DNA of 64,000 bases from Azadirachta indica (Eukaryota > Streptophyta > Magnoliopsida > Sapindales > Meliaceae), in the NCBI GenBank assembly GCA_022749755.1, contig CM040453.1:12905368-12969367 (forward strand), written 5' to 3'. Position 1 is the first letter of the stretch. Each line of letters begins with the position of its first letter. Under the pieces are notes generated by a model that was given only the letters and a program-made list of their open reading frames with translations, searched no databases and was not told the origin of the DNA. Position numbers and translations under genes: made by a program. Of this stretch, positions 1 to 13,987 are shown in pieces.

Positions 1-1150
1 CGGAAGCGAAATCTCACGAGTTATGCGGAGTGACCGGTGCGCCACCCTCAAGTAAACACTCGTTTGAGGGTAAGCCTTTTCATGCACACGCATGCTTACC
101 AGTTTCAGCATGCCTCAACTTTTTTGGGAGGACGGCTCCAATCCTCAACTAGTTTTGGGAAAGATTTGCAGGCAGCCCAGCAAGAAATCGAAATCTCAGG
201 CCATTACAAGGAAATGCTATCAACAATTACATGGGGATACTGACAAAATCCAAAGGGATTATATTTATAAAATAAAGTGAAACTAACACGTTTTGAAGTT
301 TGAAAAACTACTAGATACCTTCCTAAAATTTGAAGAAATAGGCAGATGCTAGTTTAGCTTATTAGTTTGACTAGTTTGATTTATTATCGTCTTTAATTTT
401 TAGTGAAATAACACATTATAATATCGTCTTTAATTTGATTCATTTTCATCTTCAATTTTTAGTGAAATAACACATTATAATATTTTTAATTATAATAATT
501 TAATTCCACCATCATATCAAAAGCTTAAATGTTAAAACTAATTTTTTATTGATTTTTTATTTTGACAAAAGTAAAAATTATTATTATCCAAAAAAAGGTT
601 AAAATAACATTGAGTTGGGACAAACTTAAATAATAATTTTGTAAGAAAAAAGGATTAATAGTATTCGTGAAATGTTATAAATAAAAGAAAATATTTTAAT
701 AAAATAGAAATAATAAAATAATATTATATGAAATAATTTTAGTGACATACATTAATAGAATTGATAATTAAAAATATTTTTATACATTAATAAAACAGGT
801 ATTCAATGTCAAATGTGTTTTGGCGCATCATTTTACACTTTAAGAAAACATAGAAATTAAGTTGAATTAGGTTTTAAAGCATCCATTTGAGTTGGAAAAT
901 GTTATTGCTTTTTCTTAGAAAAACTAGATTCGAAAAAGAATGAAATTTTGAAAAATCAGATTGTTGAATGTGTGTTATGGTTCACCAAAAAATTATAAAT
1001 CTCATCTTCAAATTAGTGTTTATAATATCTGGTCGACGCAATAAAATAATATAGAAAATTATAACACAAGATCAACTTTCAATGGTAAAAAATTAATGTG
1101 TTGAATGAATATAAATACACTCTACTCAACTCACCTTCACCTTAAAGTTG
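1..1150. repeat. duplicated intergenic block, copy 1
   Basis: No gene was recognised here. Bases about 200-360, 360-750 and 780-1100 match, in the same order, pieces of 11,790-12,020, 12,580-12,950 and 13,430-13,760; the second copy has extra sequence between the pieces. Small open frames at 37-280 have no family features and lie in this duplicated DNA. Confidence 0.6.
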
Positions 1151-1299
1151 ATGTTATTATTAAAATTAGTTGCCTAAAGTTCACTTCAACGTATTGAAGT
1201 AACTTATTTATATTCTAATAGTTTTTAGCTTAATATAGTGTGTAATATAATTAAAAATAAAATTAATGGATATTAATTTTTGTTTTAGCAACAATAAAA

Positions 1300-1900
1300 A
1301 TTTTACTATATATCTTCAAAGTCTATTTACATTCAAATATCTTCCATACTTGATTCATTAGTTGTGTTATATTCTCATATTTTTCTTGTTGTTTATAAGA
1401 TAGCCCCAATTTTCTTAAGTGCTCTATTTTTGCCTCTACATATTTGCTGGCTATTATATTCTGTCTTCACAAAACCTCATTTGGATTAATATGATTTCAA
1501 AAAAATGTGAAGAATATTTTTGTCCAATACATAAAATATGTTAATAAAATGATATTTCTTAAAAATTAAGGGTCAAAATGAAATTTATATGTTGTCAAAT
1601 TAACGTAATATAGCGGATGACTACAATAGCACTTCACTGAAAAAAAAAAACAAATAATTGGTCAAGGGATTTAATGATATTGATGGAAATAATTTGGATT
1701 AAAGTGAGAATTTTTTAAAATATTAGCAATCTTTTTACCTAATATATAAAATACATCCACTGCATAATATTTCCTAAAAAACTGCCGTATAAATGAAATT
1801 ACCCCCTCCTAAAACTGATAATAACCCAAACGCTATGAAACAGGACAGAAATTTCAAATTCATCACGCGGCATTGTCGCTACCGCATGCCCGCGTCATCC
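1300..1900. repeat. upstream-block repeat, copy 1
   Basis: A run of about 500 bases (from roughly 1300 to 1830) recurs near 34,370-34,910, 58,400-58,830 and 62,990-63,370. In two of those places it lies upstream of the first exon of an array gene. Around 1,860-1,900 the sequence also matches 34,980-35,020. Here the block runs straight into intron sequence of the truncated gene at 2127, which marks a rearrangement point near 1,905. Confidence 0.6.
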
Positions 1901-2126
1901 CGTGTGTTCTCTCTCACTCCCTCTTTTTCTTTATAATTAAGTTTGAGAAAAAAGTTTATGTAACAACAGAAGGGCACAGGCAAAGCTAACCATAGACAGA
2001 GTTACCATAGAGCTTAGCTAAATTCATAAATCTATATATTGTATACGATTAAGGCAAGGAATAAACACGCATGCATTATGCAGAAGTTTGAGATGTTGGA
2101 AAGAAGATTTTGATGAGAAATAATAC

Positions 2127-3034
2127 CTTGCTTTGAAACATTCTCATTCTCAGCACAAGAGTATCACTCATTTCTAATTGGTGAAAAAATCAAAACATCA
2201 TGTCAGAAACCATTGCATTAATAAACAGAACAAACTCTTAATGGTGTAAATAGGGACACGATAAGGGTTTTATCTACGCCCAATGAAGTTCCACAGTATA
2301 ATCTCTTTGTGGGGGTAGAAAGCAAGTAGAAAAGTATAGGAAAATAGTATACTATACATATAGAACAAGTTCCATGGTATACTTCGTTCAATGAACTGCA
2401 CCAACAAAAGTAAAAACTAAAAAGAGAAAGCAACCGCTTAAGAAAATTCAAGTTGAGCACGAAGAAAAAGTACCATACATATAAGGTAAAGTCTCATGCC
2501 ATCCGAATAGCTGGTGAGGGAGCCACAATTGGGGCAGGTGGAACACGAGAGCTTAAGAGAGAAAATGGATTGACCATCTTGATATAAACCTAATCAAAGC
2601 AATATTCTTCTTTTGTTTTTGTCAACTACTTCTATTACCCAAACTATAGTCCACTATTGGTACTTTAGTCCAAGATCAGCTGTACAAATAAAAATGGTAA
2701 TAGGATGTGAGGTTGCTTCGAACTCACCCTGGCTTAGTTAGCTTTTATAGTGCCATTTTCTTTTGAATAATTATAACTTGTTCCTAGGCATGGGAAGCTA
2801 TTGATATAAAAAGCAAACACTAAGTATGAGCCAACGACAAGCTTCATTAAGCCAGTACGTCGTAATGATTTAGTAACACAAAAAATCAAGAATATCAAAA
2901 CCAATTCCATATAAAAATTATTCAAATGTGAAAAGTAATGTATTACCGAATTTATTATATGTGCCAAAAAGATGTGAAGAACCATCGGAGCATGTTAAAG
3001 AAAATAGTTTGGAGATCCCACAAGGAACTTTGAT
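2127..3034 (-). pseudogene. array gene fragment, exons 9-10 of the PH-like module
   Basis: Two exons remain. Exon 9 (2947-3034) encodes a beta-strand segment that starts IKVPCG and contains TCSDGSSH. Exon 10 (2127-2173) encodes MSDTLVLRMRMFQSK and ends at a good GT donor. Exon 9 is 2 bases longer and exon 10 is 1 base longer than in the paralogues; together the frame is kept (NKFEMSDT across the join). No terminal ALDDKR exon is visible below 2127; the array-type intron breaks near 1,905 into the upstream-block repeat. Exon 8 and everything before it are also missing. It cannot make the full protein, although it could still be transcribed. Confidence 0.7.
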
Positions 3035-3239
3035 CTACGACATCAATAAGATACAAAATGATATTAAATGCCTCACATATAAATGATGGAACTCTTTGCT
3101 GCAGAAAATTAAATATTCTTCTTTTGATCTAATTCGATCTATAGGTTCTTGACAGGCATATAGCATTTTGATCAAACTGATACAGGAAGGCATTGTCAAG
3201 AACCTAAGCATTAACAATACACATCCTTGAAAGATTTAT

Positions 3240-4197
3240 TTGTTAGAATTTTCAACCGGTTGTGGTGGCCCGTGATCCTCCATCATTTGAGGTAGGAAAT
3301 TTATACACGTTTCGGCAATTTTTTCATAAATTGCTTCTATATTGTACAAAACCACATTTTGACAATTTTTCATCGCATCTGTCATTAATAGAGCCTATAA
3401 ATACTGACATTCCTTTGGCTAATTTTCTAACTAAACCAATAATTTCTCTTCAATTTAATATATATCATTGTATAAAGAATTATGTAAATTTTTGAAGAAC
3501 TTTAGCCCATAAAACTTCATCACCAAATTGTGAAAAACATCAATGATAGGAGTCAAATTATTTTTGCATTTGATCTACATATTATATAAGATTATTAAAG
3601 CATTTTTAGATCACATTTAAGTTCTTATAGTTGATATCATAATCTTGTTATTGCCTCTATTTTGATTTTGTAAAATTCCATAAAAATTTACTTTTATAAC
3701 CAAAGAGTTTTTGAAAAAACAAAGTTGTTATAAAGTACTGTTGAAAATAATATTACAAATCATTAAGAAATTAGATTTGTAGATTTTTGAAATTTGAATC
3801 AATGGATTTTGGTGTCTGAAATAATAATAATAATAATAAAAACCGGATTAAAACGGGTCAAGATAGACCAGAATGAAGGTTAAAGATAAGTCCTGTAACA
3901 CGTTGTGAAGTAGTATGACATGTCGTCTGTTGCATGATGAAGTAAACGACAACATGCAACTTAACTGAATAAACAGTGGTAGTAATAAAATGAACATGAA
4001 GAAAGAGAATGTGCTCATCGTAAAATTTTACAAAAGGATAACTTTGAACCCCACTAAAATGTCCTCTACAGCCACGTATTAGTTAAAGCTAAAGCTAGAT
4101 AGCACAACAGACACCCCTCACCGAAATGCCAAGAGAAAACTAAGCCTATGATCCCTTTTTCTTTTTCTTTAGTATCATCGTCCTTTTGCATCCAGTA
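3240..4197. other. intergenic, includes 3' flank of the next NAC-type gene
   Basis: I see no gene. About 4,010-4,140 closely matches sequence near 22,090-22,200 and 52,230-52,350, which also lies downstream of NAC exons, so this part is conserved 3' flank or 3' UTR of the gene ending at 4198. The small plus-strand frame at 3262-3495 has no recognisable features. Confidence 0.4.
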
Positions 4198-7100
4198 TCA
4201 CAAATTTAAGTTCCTCACCCTTTGTGGAGACCTCTTCAGATAGACAACACAGAGTGCCCATGAAGATTCTTCATTGTTTTTGCCCTCACCAAGTGTATAC
4301 TCCTTCATGCACCAATCAGTCTCCACTGGTTGAGATGCTGTATCCTGGCCCTGCGTGTAGTAAATCAGACGCGTCTTCATAGCAAATGGATAACCATCTC
4401 TGCTCTTGAATTCAGATATCATTACTTCCCAAATTCCGCCTTTGGCTCTTCGATCCGCAACAATTTCATCTTGGTATATGGGTGCGAAGAAGTAATATTT
4501 CTCGCCACCAGATTCATATGCTACACTTTGGAGCTCTCGAGGTTTATATTTGTCAAGCTCTATTTCTTTCATATGATCAAATTCTGGTCGTCCAGCAACA
4601 CCAGACACCTTCAGTTGCAAGAGGTGAAATATTTGTTCCTCGCTTGGAGAGAATGCCTGAAACGTTGCAACAGTACAGTATTTGCAAATGATAATGCCAT
4701 ATCTAAGCATGAATATATATATATATATATATATTCAGGTCATAAACAATAAAATTAAGAGAAAAACGAAAAGAAGAAATTAAGCAAACAATTTTATAAC
4801 ATCATTTCTAAACAAACCTTAATCTAGCTAACAGAAATTAGCAAACTCATTTTCAAATTATTTAAGATTAACTATTGTTGTTGACTTGAAACCATGAACT
4901 TTATCATATAATTTTATGGAGCAAATAAGTAGATGAGACTATAGATTATATATTGCTAATATATATGACTAAACACTCTCCCACTTTAGAATCCTCCTAC
5001 CCATCCCCTAGTTATCTGGCACGTAGAGTTATGATAAGATTATGGGTATAGGAAGGCCCTAAACCATTTGTAAATCTATATATTTCTCCTTGAAATCAGA
5101 ACACCTATCTAAATGCCTGTCCTGATGCCAGCTAGTAAGCTAGCACAAGTACTTCTCATATGTTCGATGTGACTTCTTTATTACAATCATGGTCATCAAG
5201 AAGTTACTGAAACTATGTATAGATTCTCTAATAAACAATGTGCATGCAAGGTAATTTTTGCAAGCATGATAGAATGAAATCTACTTCAAAGAAGTAATAT
5301 TCAGAATCATAGTAAGATTTCTTAAAAAAATAAAAAGGACCACACAGCTCTGTGCCAGAAATTTGGCACATTAATCCTGACGAGAGAATATCTATATAAA
5401 CACATTGCTATAAAAGCATACCTCCAATTGCACAGGTGATGGATTTCTTGGTAACTGTCTCATCGTCAGCACAATAATATCACGCGTTCTACCAAGAGAA
5501 AGGGAAAAAAAAAAAAAAGAAAAGAAAACCACACGTTAATAAACCAAAAATATATATATATATATATATATTGTGGCGGTGCAAATCTAATTTCGCATTG
5601 TATGCACCATATGCCTCTTACACTTGATGGGGGAGCCAATCGGTGTATAAGAGCTTACACGTATCTAGTGTTAGGATCAAGATAATAAATTTTTCATAAT
5701 TGAAATCAAATTAAGTGTCCTCTAATTATAGTATATTAGTTTTACATGCATGTTATATTAAATCTCAAATGCTAGAAATAAATTAATCAAACAATCTAAA
5801 ATAAATTCTTACAAAAATTTTTTAATGCACTTTCAATATTTGAGATTAAATTTCAAGTATTACTAATTATAGTAAATCAATTATACATTAGTTGTACATA
5901 TTAAATTTAGTCTCAGTTGTTGAATTTTATAATTAATCTATGTATGAAAATAGGGTAAGAAGTTGGGTCATGAGCCAATAGAGTTATCTAATTATTAATG
6001 ATTTTAATTCCTTATCCTTTATCAAATCAATTTGTGCATAATTTTCACACAAAAGATGATGAATCAAGTGCCATCGGATCAATCTAATGATTTTCAATAT
6101 TTTCATTTATATCTTAGAAATACAAGGACATTCTCATTAGAGATGATTCTAACATAGGGGCTGGGCCAAGGAAACTGCGGTTGCAAACAATGAAAAAGAA
6201 GTATGGCTTCTATTACAAGCTTATGTATCCATGATTTATCCATGATTATTTGTTAGGGAACAAAGCCAAGGATATCAAACCAATGCCATGCAAAATTTAG
6301 ATATGCAAAGTGAAATATTACCGATCAGTATCTGTTCTGAGCTTATGTGTAGAAATCGGGCCTCTTAAAATAAATTGTGCTGGGTGCCCGTTGTGAGTTT
6401 CCATCTGCAATATTGATCAACAAGATGCAACAGACATAAATGTGAAGTCTTACATCATAAACAATGGAACATTTTACTCTACAAAAATCAAATATATATT
6501 TATTTTTATTTTTCTTTCATTCCCATGCATCTTGAACCCTACCTCACCCTTTCACAAAATCAAACTAACTAGACAATTTCCTTAAGAAGAGGAAAAATAT
6601 ATTGATTTAATACAAAGAATTAAATCTAATGGTTTTAAAGCATTGAATAGAAAGAATTAAACAGAAATATATAGATGTACAATAGTTCTATATGACTATT
6701 AATTAGGAGTGGGAAAATGCCATGTTGAGTTAGGTTCGATTCTGTTTTTACTAAATTTGGCTAGATTAAATAATTTTTGATCCAATAACCAAAAAAGTTT
6801 CACATATTAACTGAAATAAACCAACTTATGCAATTTGATCTTTGGTTTTCAGTCCGTTCTTAAGTCAAGATGGAGCCAATTTTTAGTTTTCAATCCAATT
6901 TCATAGTTGAACAAGTTTTGAACAAATGATTCTTTTAAGAAAAAATCAAAGAGAACTAAATTAATCAAAACTTTGTGTACTTTCTTTTTAGTTTGGTTCT
7001 ATTTTCAAATATTTATCCTACTTCTCCCTAGTATGAATTATTAGATTTATTAAATAAGATTGGTACAATCTTATGGTAAAAATTTTATCTTACTTGACTT

Positions 7101-10100
7101 GACCAAGAACTCAGCCTCAGACTTGAGATTATTCTTACCCGGCCTAAGCTGGCCATATTCTTCTGAAGAGGTTATTATAGAGATAATAAGAGCTCACCTT
7201 AACTTGATCTCATTCTTACCTGATCTAACTTGACCATATTGTTTTAAAGAGATTAGTGTAGCAAGAGCTCAACTCAGACTTGAGAACAATGTCAATAAAA
7301 AGAAGAATAAGATAAAGGACGTGGCAGTACCGAAAAGGTTCAATAACTATTGACTATTGACTGAGTTATAACGGGCAACAAAATCTTAAATAGGCACTAG
7401 TACCAAATCCTACTCTTCACAAAAAAGGTTGCCTTAAAGTATAGATAAATGCGACTCCAGAATTTAAAGAAAAAGTACATCAAAAAATGAACACAAACAC
7501 TCTCAAATATTCTCATTATGTTATATGCTTACTAAAAAAAAACCCCAAAACGGTTACTAATTTAAGTATCAGAGAGTTTTTATTGAAAATCTGGCACCTC
7601 TGGTCTATCTTTCTTTGTATGTATATATTGAAAGAGGAGGAAAATTGGATATTGAGTTAAAAATAGGTACCGTTAGCTCTTAATCAGACTTAACAAGTTG
7701 ACTTTTTGAGTTATAGTATAATTAATCCATTCAGTAAAATAAATAATCTTATTGTTCAGGGACAGTGTATCAGTTGTACGTAGCATACCGAAACAGCATC
7801 CTCTGAAAACAAGTGATCTCTAATTACCACAGCTTCTGTTCTATTGATCTTGATTTCGTAACTAGGCCAACTCACGATTAGCGTTGCCGGCTCCCATTGC
7901 TCAGTAGAAGTATCCTGTTAAAGTAATTCACAGCAAAAATTTGTGTTTCCGCTAGCACAAATTAATTCAAGACTTCGACATATGTCTTCCAGTAACATTT
8001 GATGAATAAAACAAATTAACCCACCTGTAATTCAACATTGAAAGTGGCTTCTCCATTGGAGGTGTAGCGCTCAATCTCTCTCTTCAAATCCGGGTCTGCA
8101 GAGGAGCGCATCAGAATATTATGCGAATACATAAAACAAATTTGTGGGGCAAAATTCAAACAAATTAACAATCATGAAAGAACTACAACTAAAAACTAGA
8201 TTATTGGATACTCAAATGTTAAATCACTTAAATATTATTGTCTGAACTCCTCCCCTCAACTTTTAATCTTTAGGTCAAATGACAATTCAACATAAAAATA
8301 TCTTTTAATATCCTTAATGCAATGCAAGCTTAAACGTTTGGATGAAGTGTCAATTCAACACAAAAACACCTTCTTACATAATAGAGTTAGGAACACTAAA
8401 AGCTTGTGTGATATTAGAAAAATGTACTATTTTTGTTATGTAAAATCTATTAAATATGTGATGAAAAAGATTAAACATTTAAAATCCGAGAACAGTCTAC
8501 AAAATTATTATTGGAACATCAGCTCAATGCATATATGCTTTAATTTGACAACAAAGTTAATTACTTTGGGAACTCTTAACGATATTTAGGTTGGACAAAC
8601 ATCAATCTAAATCATATATATACACTTACCACACTCGACTTTGGAATAGTCATCCGCGAAGACCGTAAACGGTTCTCCCTGCCAACATAAAAAAAAGTGT
8701 GAGAAAAATAGGCTGGACGATAAATAAATATAAATTTAACAAGGGATCTAATATATATCGTAGCCAATGAGAGGAATTGAATACAAAATCAAGCTGATTA
8801 AACTTAAATCATTTAAATCAAATGGTAACACAGGCAAAAGAAAAGAAATACATAATTGATCTGTGAATTTACAACGAAAAAATTTACAAGAACCATTATT
8901 CCATAATCATACCTGCTGGCCTTGATCGTCCACGGGTATGCACTCCAGAGCTATAAGTTTATCTACATCATCGACTGTGACAACATAATCTTGTTGTGTT
9001 GCGCCTGTTAATTTACAAGCAGTCAAAATACAGTTTCAACCAGCATAATACCAACAAGTACTTAAATACACATTTTAGTGCTTTCTGAAACTAGCACAAT
9101 TCCAAAACCACATTTCAACACTCATAATAACAGCTCGAGTCCAACAAATAAGTAGGGCTCAACCTGTCAGTGTGTTATTTTGGGCTTTGAAACCAGAACT
9201 TACAACCTAATCCATGCTCACTGTTGCTACCAATGTGAGATGAAACACTCACCCTCAATACGCTGCCTGTGGCCACCCAAAAGAGAACTTGCACGCCCCC
9301 ACTGGGAAATAATAAATTGGGGATATTAGAAAAGGCTAATCCATTACCTTAAAAACTGCTTTAACGGCAAATTTCAATTTTCATACGAGTTAACTTTAAT
9401 TTTCACCTGAAAGGTACAAGAACTTGTCCCATTCGCAAACTCTGGATATCCAGAAAGCTTCTCTCCGAGTCTGGCTTTACCCTCAATCCGCAAATTTTGA
9501 ATTCTAGGAACCTCTGAATTGCAATGAGTTTATATATTACACATATGTGAGATTCCGGTAAGATTCCAGTAAAGTGATAAATTTGTTTATATACATATAC
9601 AGAAGTACCTACCACGCTTCTTCGGTGGTTCGTGAATCATTACTTTCATGGGTGAGCCACGTGTCCTTTGTCTGGGTCTACGTCTCAAACCTGAGGTATT
9701 CGTTGAGTTAGAACCGTTAACGGTTATAACCTCATGTAGCTCAATTCCCTCAGGAGTGCTATTCCGATATGTCGATAAATCTGCTGAGGACCCATCAATA
9801 GCTATTTTCTCCTCGTAAAAAGCAAACACAACAGCCACTATAGCAAAACTTAGTGGGATAAAAACAGAAACGTCAAAAATTTCCTTTCGATGTAAAAGAA
9901 ATGTGAGTAGATGAAGGATTGAAGCAGCCAGCTGTATAACAGACAGAACAATCTCCTGTGTTCCAAGTTGTTTCCGAGCAACAGAGTTTGGAATTTTTGT
10001 TTTCACACAGCAAAAATAGAAAGTTATAAATAAACCAACTAGCGATAGACATAATCCAGCCAAGGAAGGCTTCCAGCCATTGGTTAACGCATCCAGGAGA

Positions 10101-10456
10101 AGTGATGCTGTCTCTATGAGAAAGACAAAAATCGCAACCCCAAGCTTCTCTACTTTATCCTGTGATGAAAAAGAGATCACGTTTAGAGAAGACCGGGCAA
10201 TAGACACTAGAGAAGTAAAAGAAAGTCCATTAAACAAATAAAGAACTAAATAATTTACTTCTGAAATTGTATCTGGCCAACTAAAAATGATATAATAATC
10301 AAAAATCACTGACTTCATAAACAAAAGACAGTCGGTTACTAAGATTAATCAAAAAAGACAACAAAAGAAATGGCAACCAGATCACACGATCGAGAAATTC
10401 AATGTTGAATAAAATTTTGTTACCTTGCCGAGCTTAAGCATCATATTGTTGGTCAT
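4198..10456 (-). CDS. four-TM / Ig-PH / NAC-like fusion protein, intact (560 aa)
   Basis: Eleven exons: 10424-10456, 9613-10159, 9407-9513, 9253-9301, 8913-9004, 8630-8678, 8025-8095, 7789-7914, 6322-6404, 5422-5488, 4198-4656. They sum to 1683 nt with no stop, each flanked by AG and GT. Residues 1-193: start MTNNMMLKLGK, then four hydrophobic helices at about 17-36, 44-63, 80-100 and 108-126. Residues 194-293: Ig-like domain of the AIR9/SCAB kind (core VTVDDVDKLIALECIPVDDQGQQ is cut by an intron after GQQ). Residues 294-408: PH-like strands (WEPATLIVSW) and helix TRDIIVLTMR. Residues 409-560: divergent NAC domain with PSEEQIFHLL, YYFFAP, RRAKGGIW, DWCMKEY and SSWALCVVY. The WKATG motif of NAC factors is absent, so DNA binding is doubtful. 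Predicted membrane protein; function unknown. Domain names rest on my memory of the families. Confidence 0.78.
4711..4734. repeat. (AT)n microsatellite in intron 10
   Basis: About twelve AT units just upstream of the NAC exon of the gene at 4198-10456. The paralogues at 23.4, 27.7 and 53.8 kb carry short AT runs at the same place. Confidence 0.9.
5550..5572. repeat. (TA)n microsatellite in intron 9
   Basis: About eleven TA units inside intron 9 of the gene at 4198-10456. Confidence 0.9.
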
Positions 10457-11780
10457 TTGTTTGATGGACGAACTGATAATTTTGATCGACGAACTGATCA
10501 TTTCCTTAAGTTAACGGTACCCCAATTGGTAAAGTTCTGATAACAAATCAAGTCTACAGTTTTGAGAAATTTTGGGGGAATAATTTTACTTTGCCTTATC
10601 TTATATCACCATAGCTTGCGAAGAAAAGTCAACACGTTTGGAGTTTCGAGAACGGCAGAATGTCTTAGTTTTGAAGAAAATGAGGAGTATTGACGGTGGT
10701 TATTATTTATATTTTAATTTAGCTGTTTCATGAAAAGCAAAGATAACATAATTATTTTATTTAATTTTAATAATAAAAAAATAAAATAGTTATATTAAAA
10801 TATAAATAATAATTTTATAAGTATTTTAATTTTTTCTAAAATTTACGAATATTTTGTTTTCTTACAAGCATACAAAATATGTTGACTTACTTTAAAATCT
10901 AAGAGATAAAAGGAAAATATCTCGGTTTAAAAAAATCAAATTAATTGACATGTTTTATGTATTAAAAAAGTTCTTAATATTTAAAAAAAATATAAAAAGA
11001 AATTCTTAAACAATAAATTAAACACAAATATTTTTTTATGTTTGAAGATAAACAATACTTTTATGAAATTTAGACAAAAGATCAATTTTTTTTTAAAATT
11101 ACTATGCAGTGATTCGTGTTTATGCAAAATAACTGTTATATCCTTAAATATTTAACACGTATTTAAAAATTAAATTATTTTATTTCTATTGTTAATATAT
11201 AATGATCAATATAATTTTTTAACATTTAAAATAGTATAATGTTAATTACATCATTAATTTATTTCTTTAAACAATTACACCATTAATTTTTTTTATAATT
11301 TTATCTTAAAATATTATTATTTTATATAACTTTATTTTTATTATATTAATTTACTGTATATAAACCATTCAAATATATATTTCAAATAATATTAATTTAA
11401 GAGAAAATTTGTGCGTGGTTCACATAAAAATTTAATATTATAAACTTACATAAATTGAGACAATTTTATTGTTATTATATTATTTATTGTAATACCAATT
11501 CATTTTCCCTTTATAATTTGAAAGCTATCTGATAGTTTTATATCTCAACATTCAACATTTCGCGTATATGTTTATTAATTTCTAAGATTTATTTAAATGA
11601 CCCTAATAATAATATTTGTAGTAAAAGTAGTACAACTATACTGTTGTACACGGTTTCCCTTCTGAAAAAACTAATACTTGTTTTTTTTTTTTTTGTTCTA
11701 AGGTTTGTGTTTATTTTTTAACTCCAGATAAATTTAATTGACCATGAAATTTTTGTCTTCGACCAGTTCTGGGTAGGGAT
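10457..11780. other. AT-rich upstream region, no gene seen
   Basis: Sequence upstream of the ATG at 10456. It is strongly AT-rich, without long open frames or recognisable repeats of the array. It should hold the promoter of the 4198-10456 gene, but I could not pick out a convincing TATA box or initiator. Confidence 0.4.
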
Positions 11781-11789
11781 AGTCTAAAT

Positions 11790-13870
11790 CCCCTTGATCG
11801 TTAAGTCCCTGGGACTGAGTCATCGAGCGTTGTAATCCCTTCAGCAAACACGCGATATCTCAGGCCGTCATAAGAAGACAAAGAGATACTGCTACAAGGG
11901 AATACCTGACAAAATCCATAAAAGATAATATTTATAAAATAATGAGAAATTGACACATGTCTTGAAGCTTGAAAATCTAGCAGATGCCTTCCTAAAATTT
12001 GAAGAAATAGGTAGATGCCCAAAAAACAGCAAGAAAGTTTCATTTCAATCACAACACAGATTACAACATGGAAATTTACATCATATCTTACAGCGATCAG
12101 TTACAATAAACAATGAAAAGGATGTTAAAGTTACTGAGAAATAAGGAGAAATTAAAATAATACTTTCATTGCTGGTGTTTGATAAATTTTAAATCAGAGC
12201 TCCATTGGAAGTGTTTTTAAAGCACTAATCCTTAACTGTCCATCCTTTAATGTAAGCTTTTTTGAATGAAACTGCAACATATCATTAGAAATATATTTGT
12301 TGTAACAGAAATTTTTTTTAAATTTAAAAGATAAACACTTGAAATATCTTCCTATAAATCTTTCAAATTTTCATATCTGAAAGAAAATATTACTATAACA
12401 AAATAAAACAAACAAAAAATTATAAAATTATGGTAAATCTAAATTTAAATCAAGATAAATTATTATTAAGGGGATATGATTAACTAGGTGAAAATACACA
12501 ATTATAAATATAGATCTAAGTGAAAATCTACAGTTATTAGAGAAAAAGAAACAAAAAGAGGAAAAGAAATAAGATAAATACTAGTTCAACTTATTAGTTT
12601 GACCAATTTGATTTATTATCATTTTTGTCCTTAACCTTTAGTGAAATAACATATTATAATATTTTTAATTATAATAATTTAGTCCCACTGTTACATCATA
12701 CCAAAACCTTAAATGTTAAAATTAATTTTTTTATTAATTTGTTGTTTTGACAATTTTTTAAAATTATTATTATCCAAAAAGATGCTAACAATATAATTGA
12801 ATGGGAATAAATTTAGATAATAATTTTGTAAGAAAAAAAATAGAGTGAAGAGTATTCATAAAATGTTATAAATAAAAGAAAATATTTTGATGAAATATAA
12901 ATAATAAATTTAGTGTTGTATATTAATAGAATTGATAATTAAATACATTTATATATTTTTATTCTAATTTTGGTTAAAAATTAAAGAAAGAGAATTTTTA
13001 TTATTATTATTCAAACAAAATATAATATATATTTTATGATTTTATTTATATTAGTTACATACTTCATAATTTTTTTAAAAAAAAAATATATTAAATATAA
13101 CATAATTTTTAAATAGATATATATAAATAAAATACTAAGTATGTTTATTTTAAATTTTTTTTCTACTATCACATATTAAATGTTATCAAAAAAGTAAAAG
13201 AAAAAATAAGTTTAGAAATATCTTAAGTTTTTAACATATGGGTTTGCTCCATCCTATTATTAGTATCTTTTAGATAATAATATTTTTATGCTTGAACTTC
13301 ATTAAAACTTTAAGGAATATTTATCTGCCTTGCAGACTATAAAAAGATAGATACTTGTCATTTCTCCAAATTTCAAAAGAGATATATATTATACAATGAA
13401 CTTTCAACAATAATTTGGTAAAATATTATACAATAATAACTTATTTACGTATTCAATCTCTGTTGTGTTTCGAAACATCATTTTACGCTTGAGAAAACAC
13501 AGAAATTAAGCTGAACTAGGTTTTGAAAGCATTCATTTGAGTTGGAAAATTTTGTTGCTATTTTTGATTGAGAAAATATATTAGAAAAAGAACGAAATTT
13601 TGGAATATCGGATTGTCGAAATGGTAAGTTGGTTGAAATTTTAAGAATTTCTTGGACATCTTCGTCTTCACGTACACTACTTATGTATGTTATAGTCCAT
13701 CAAAAAATTATAAATCTCACCTTCAAATTAGCGTTTATAATATCACATTGACCTAATAAAATAAGATAAAAAATTATAGTAATATTGCAATTTATTACAA
13801 CAATATTGCAATGTATTTGTATGATTCACTAATTACAATAGAAGTGAGAGAGAATCATAAACAAGATGCT
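11790..13870. repeat. duplicated intergenic block, copy 2
   Basis: The longer version of the block at 1-1150, with additional AT-rich sequence at about 12,020-12,580 and 12,950-13,430. From about 13,780 it turns into the 3' flank shared by terminal exons of the array (a short ATATTGCAATG-type stretch also found near 17,800, 36,190, 40,470 and 60,800). Confidence 0.55.
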
Positions 13871-13987
13871 TACATTCACTAAATTCAAAATAGGTAACGC
13901 TAATATAATTATTGTCTTACAATCTCTACCATGAATGAATGAATGATAATGGTGCCTATAAAACTACATTCAGATGGAGGAAAACAT

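Noticed and set aside
4198..4710. Calling this a stand-alone 170-aa NAC gene
   Set aside because: The first 18 codons lie before a good CAG acceptor, and exons 1-10 splice in frame to it; the fusion model explains more. The short form is kept as a finding only.
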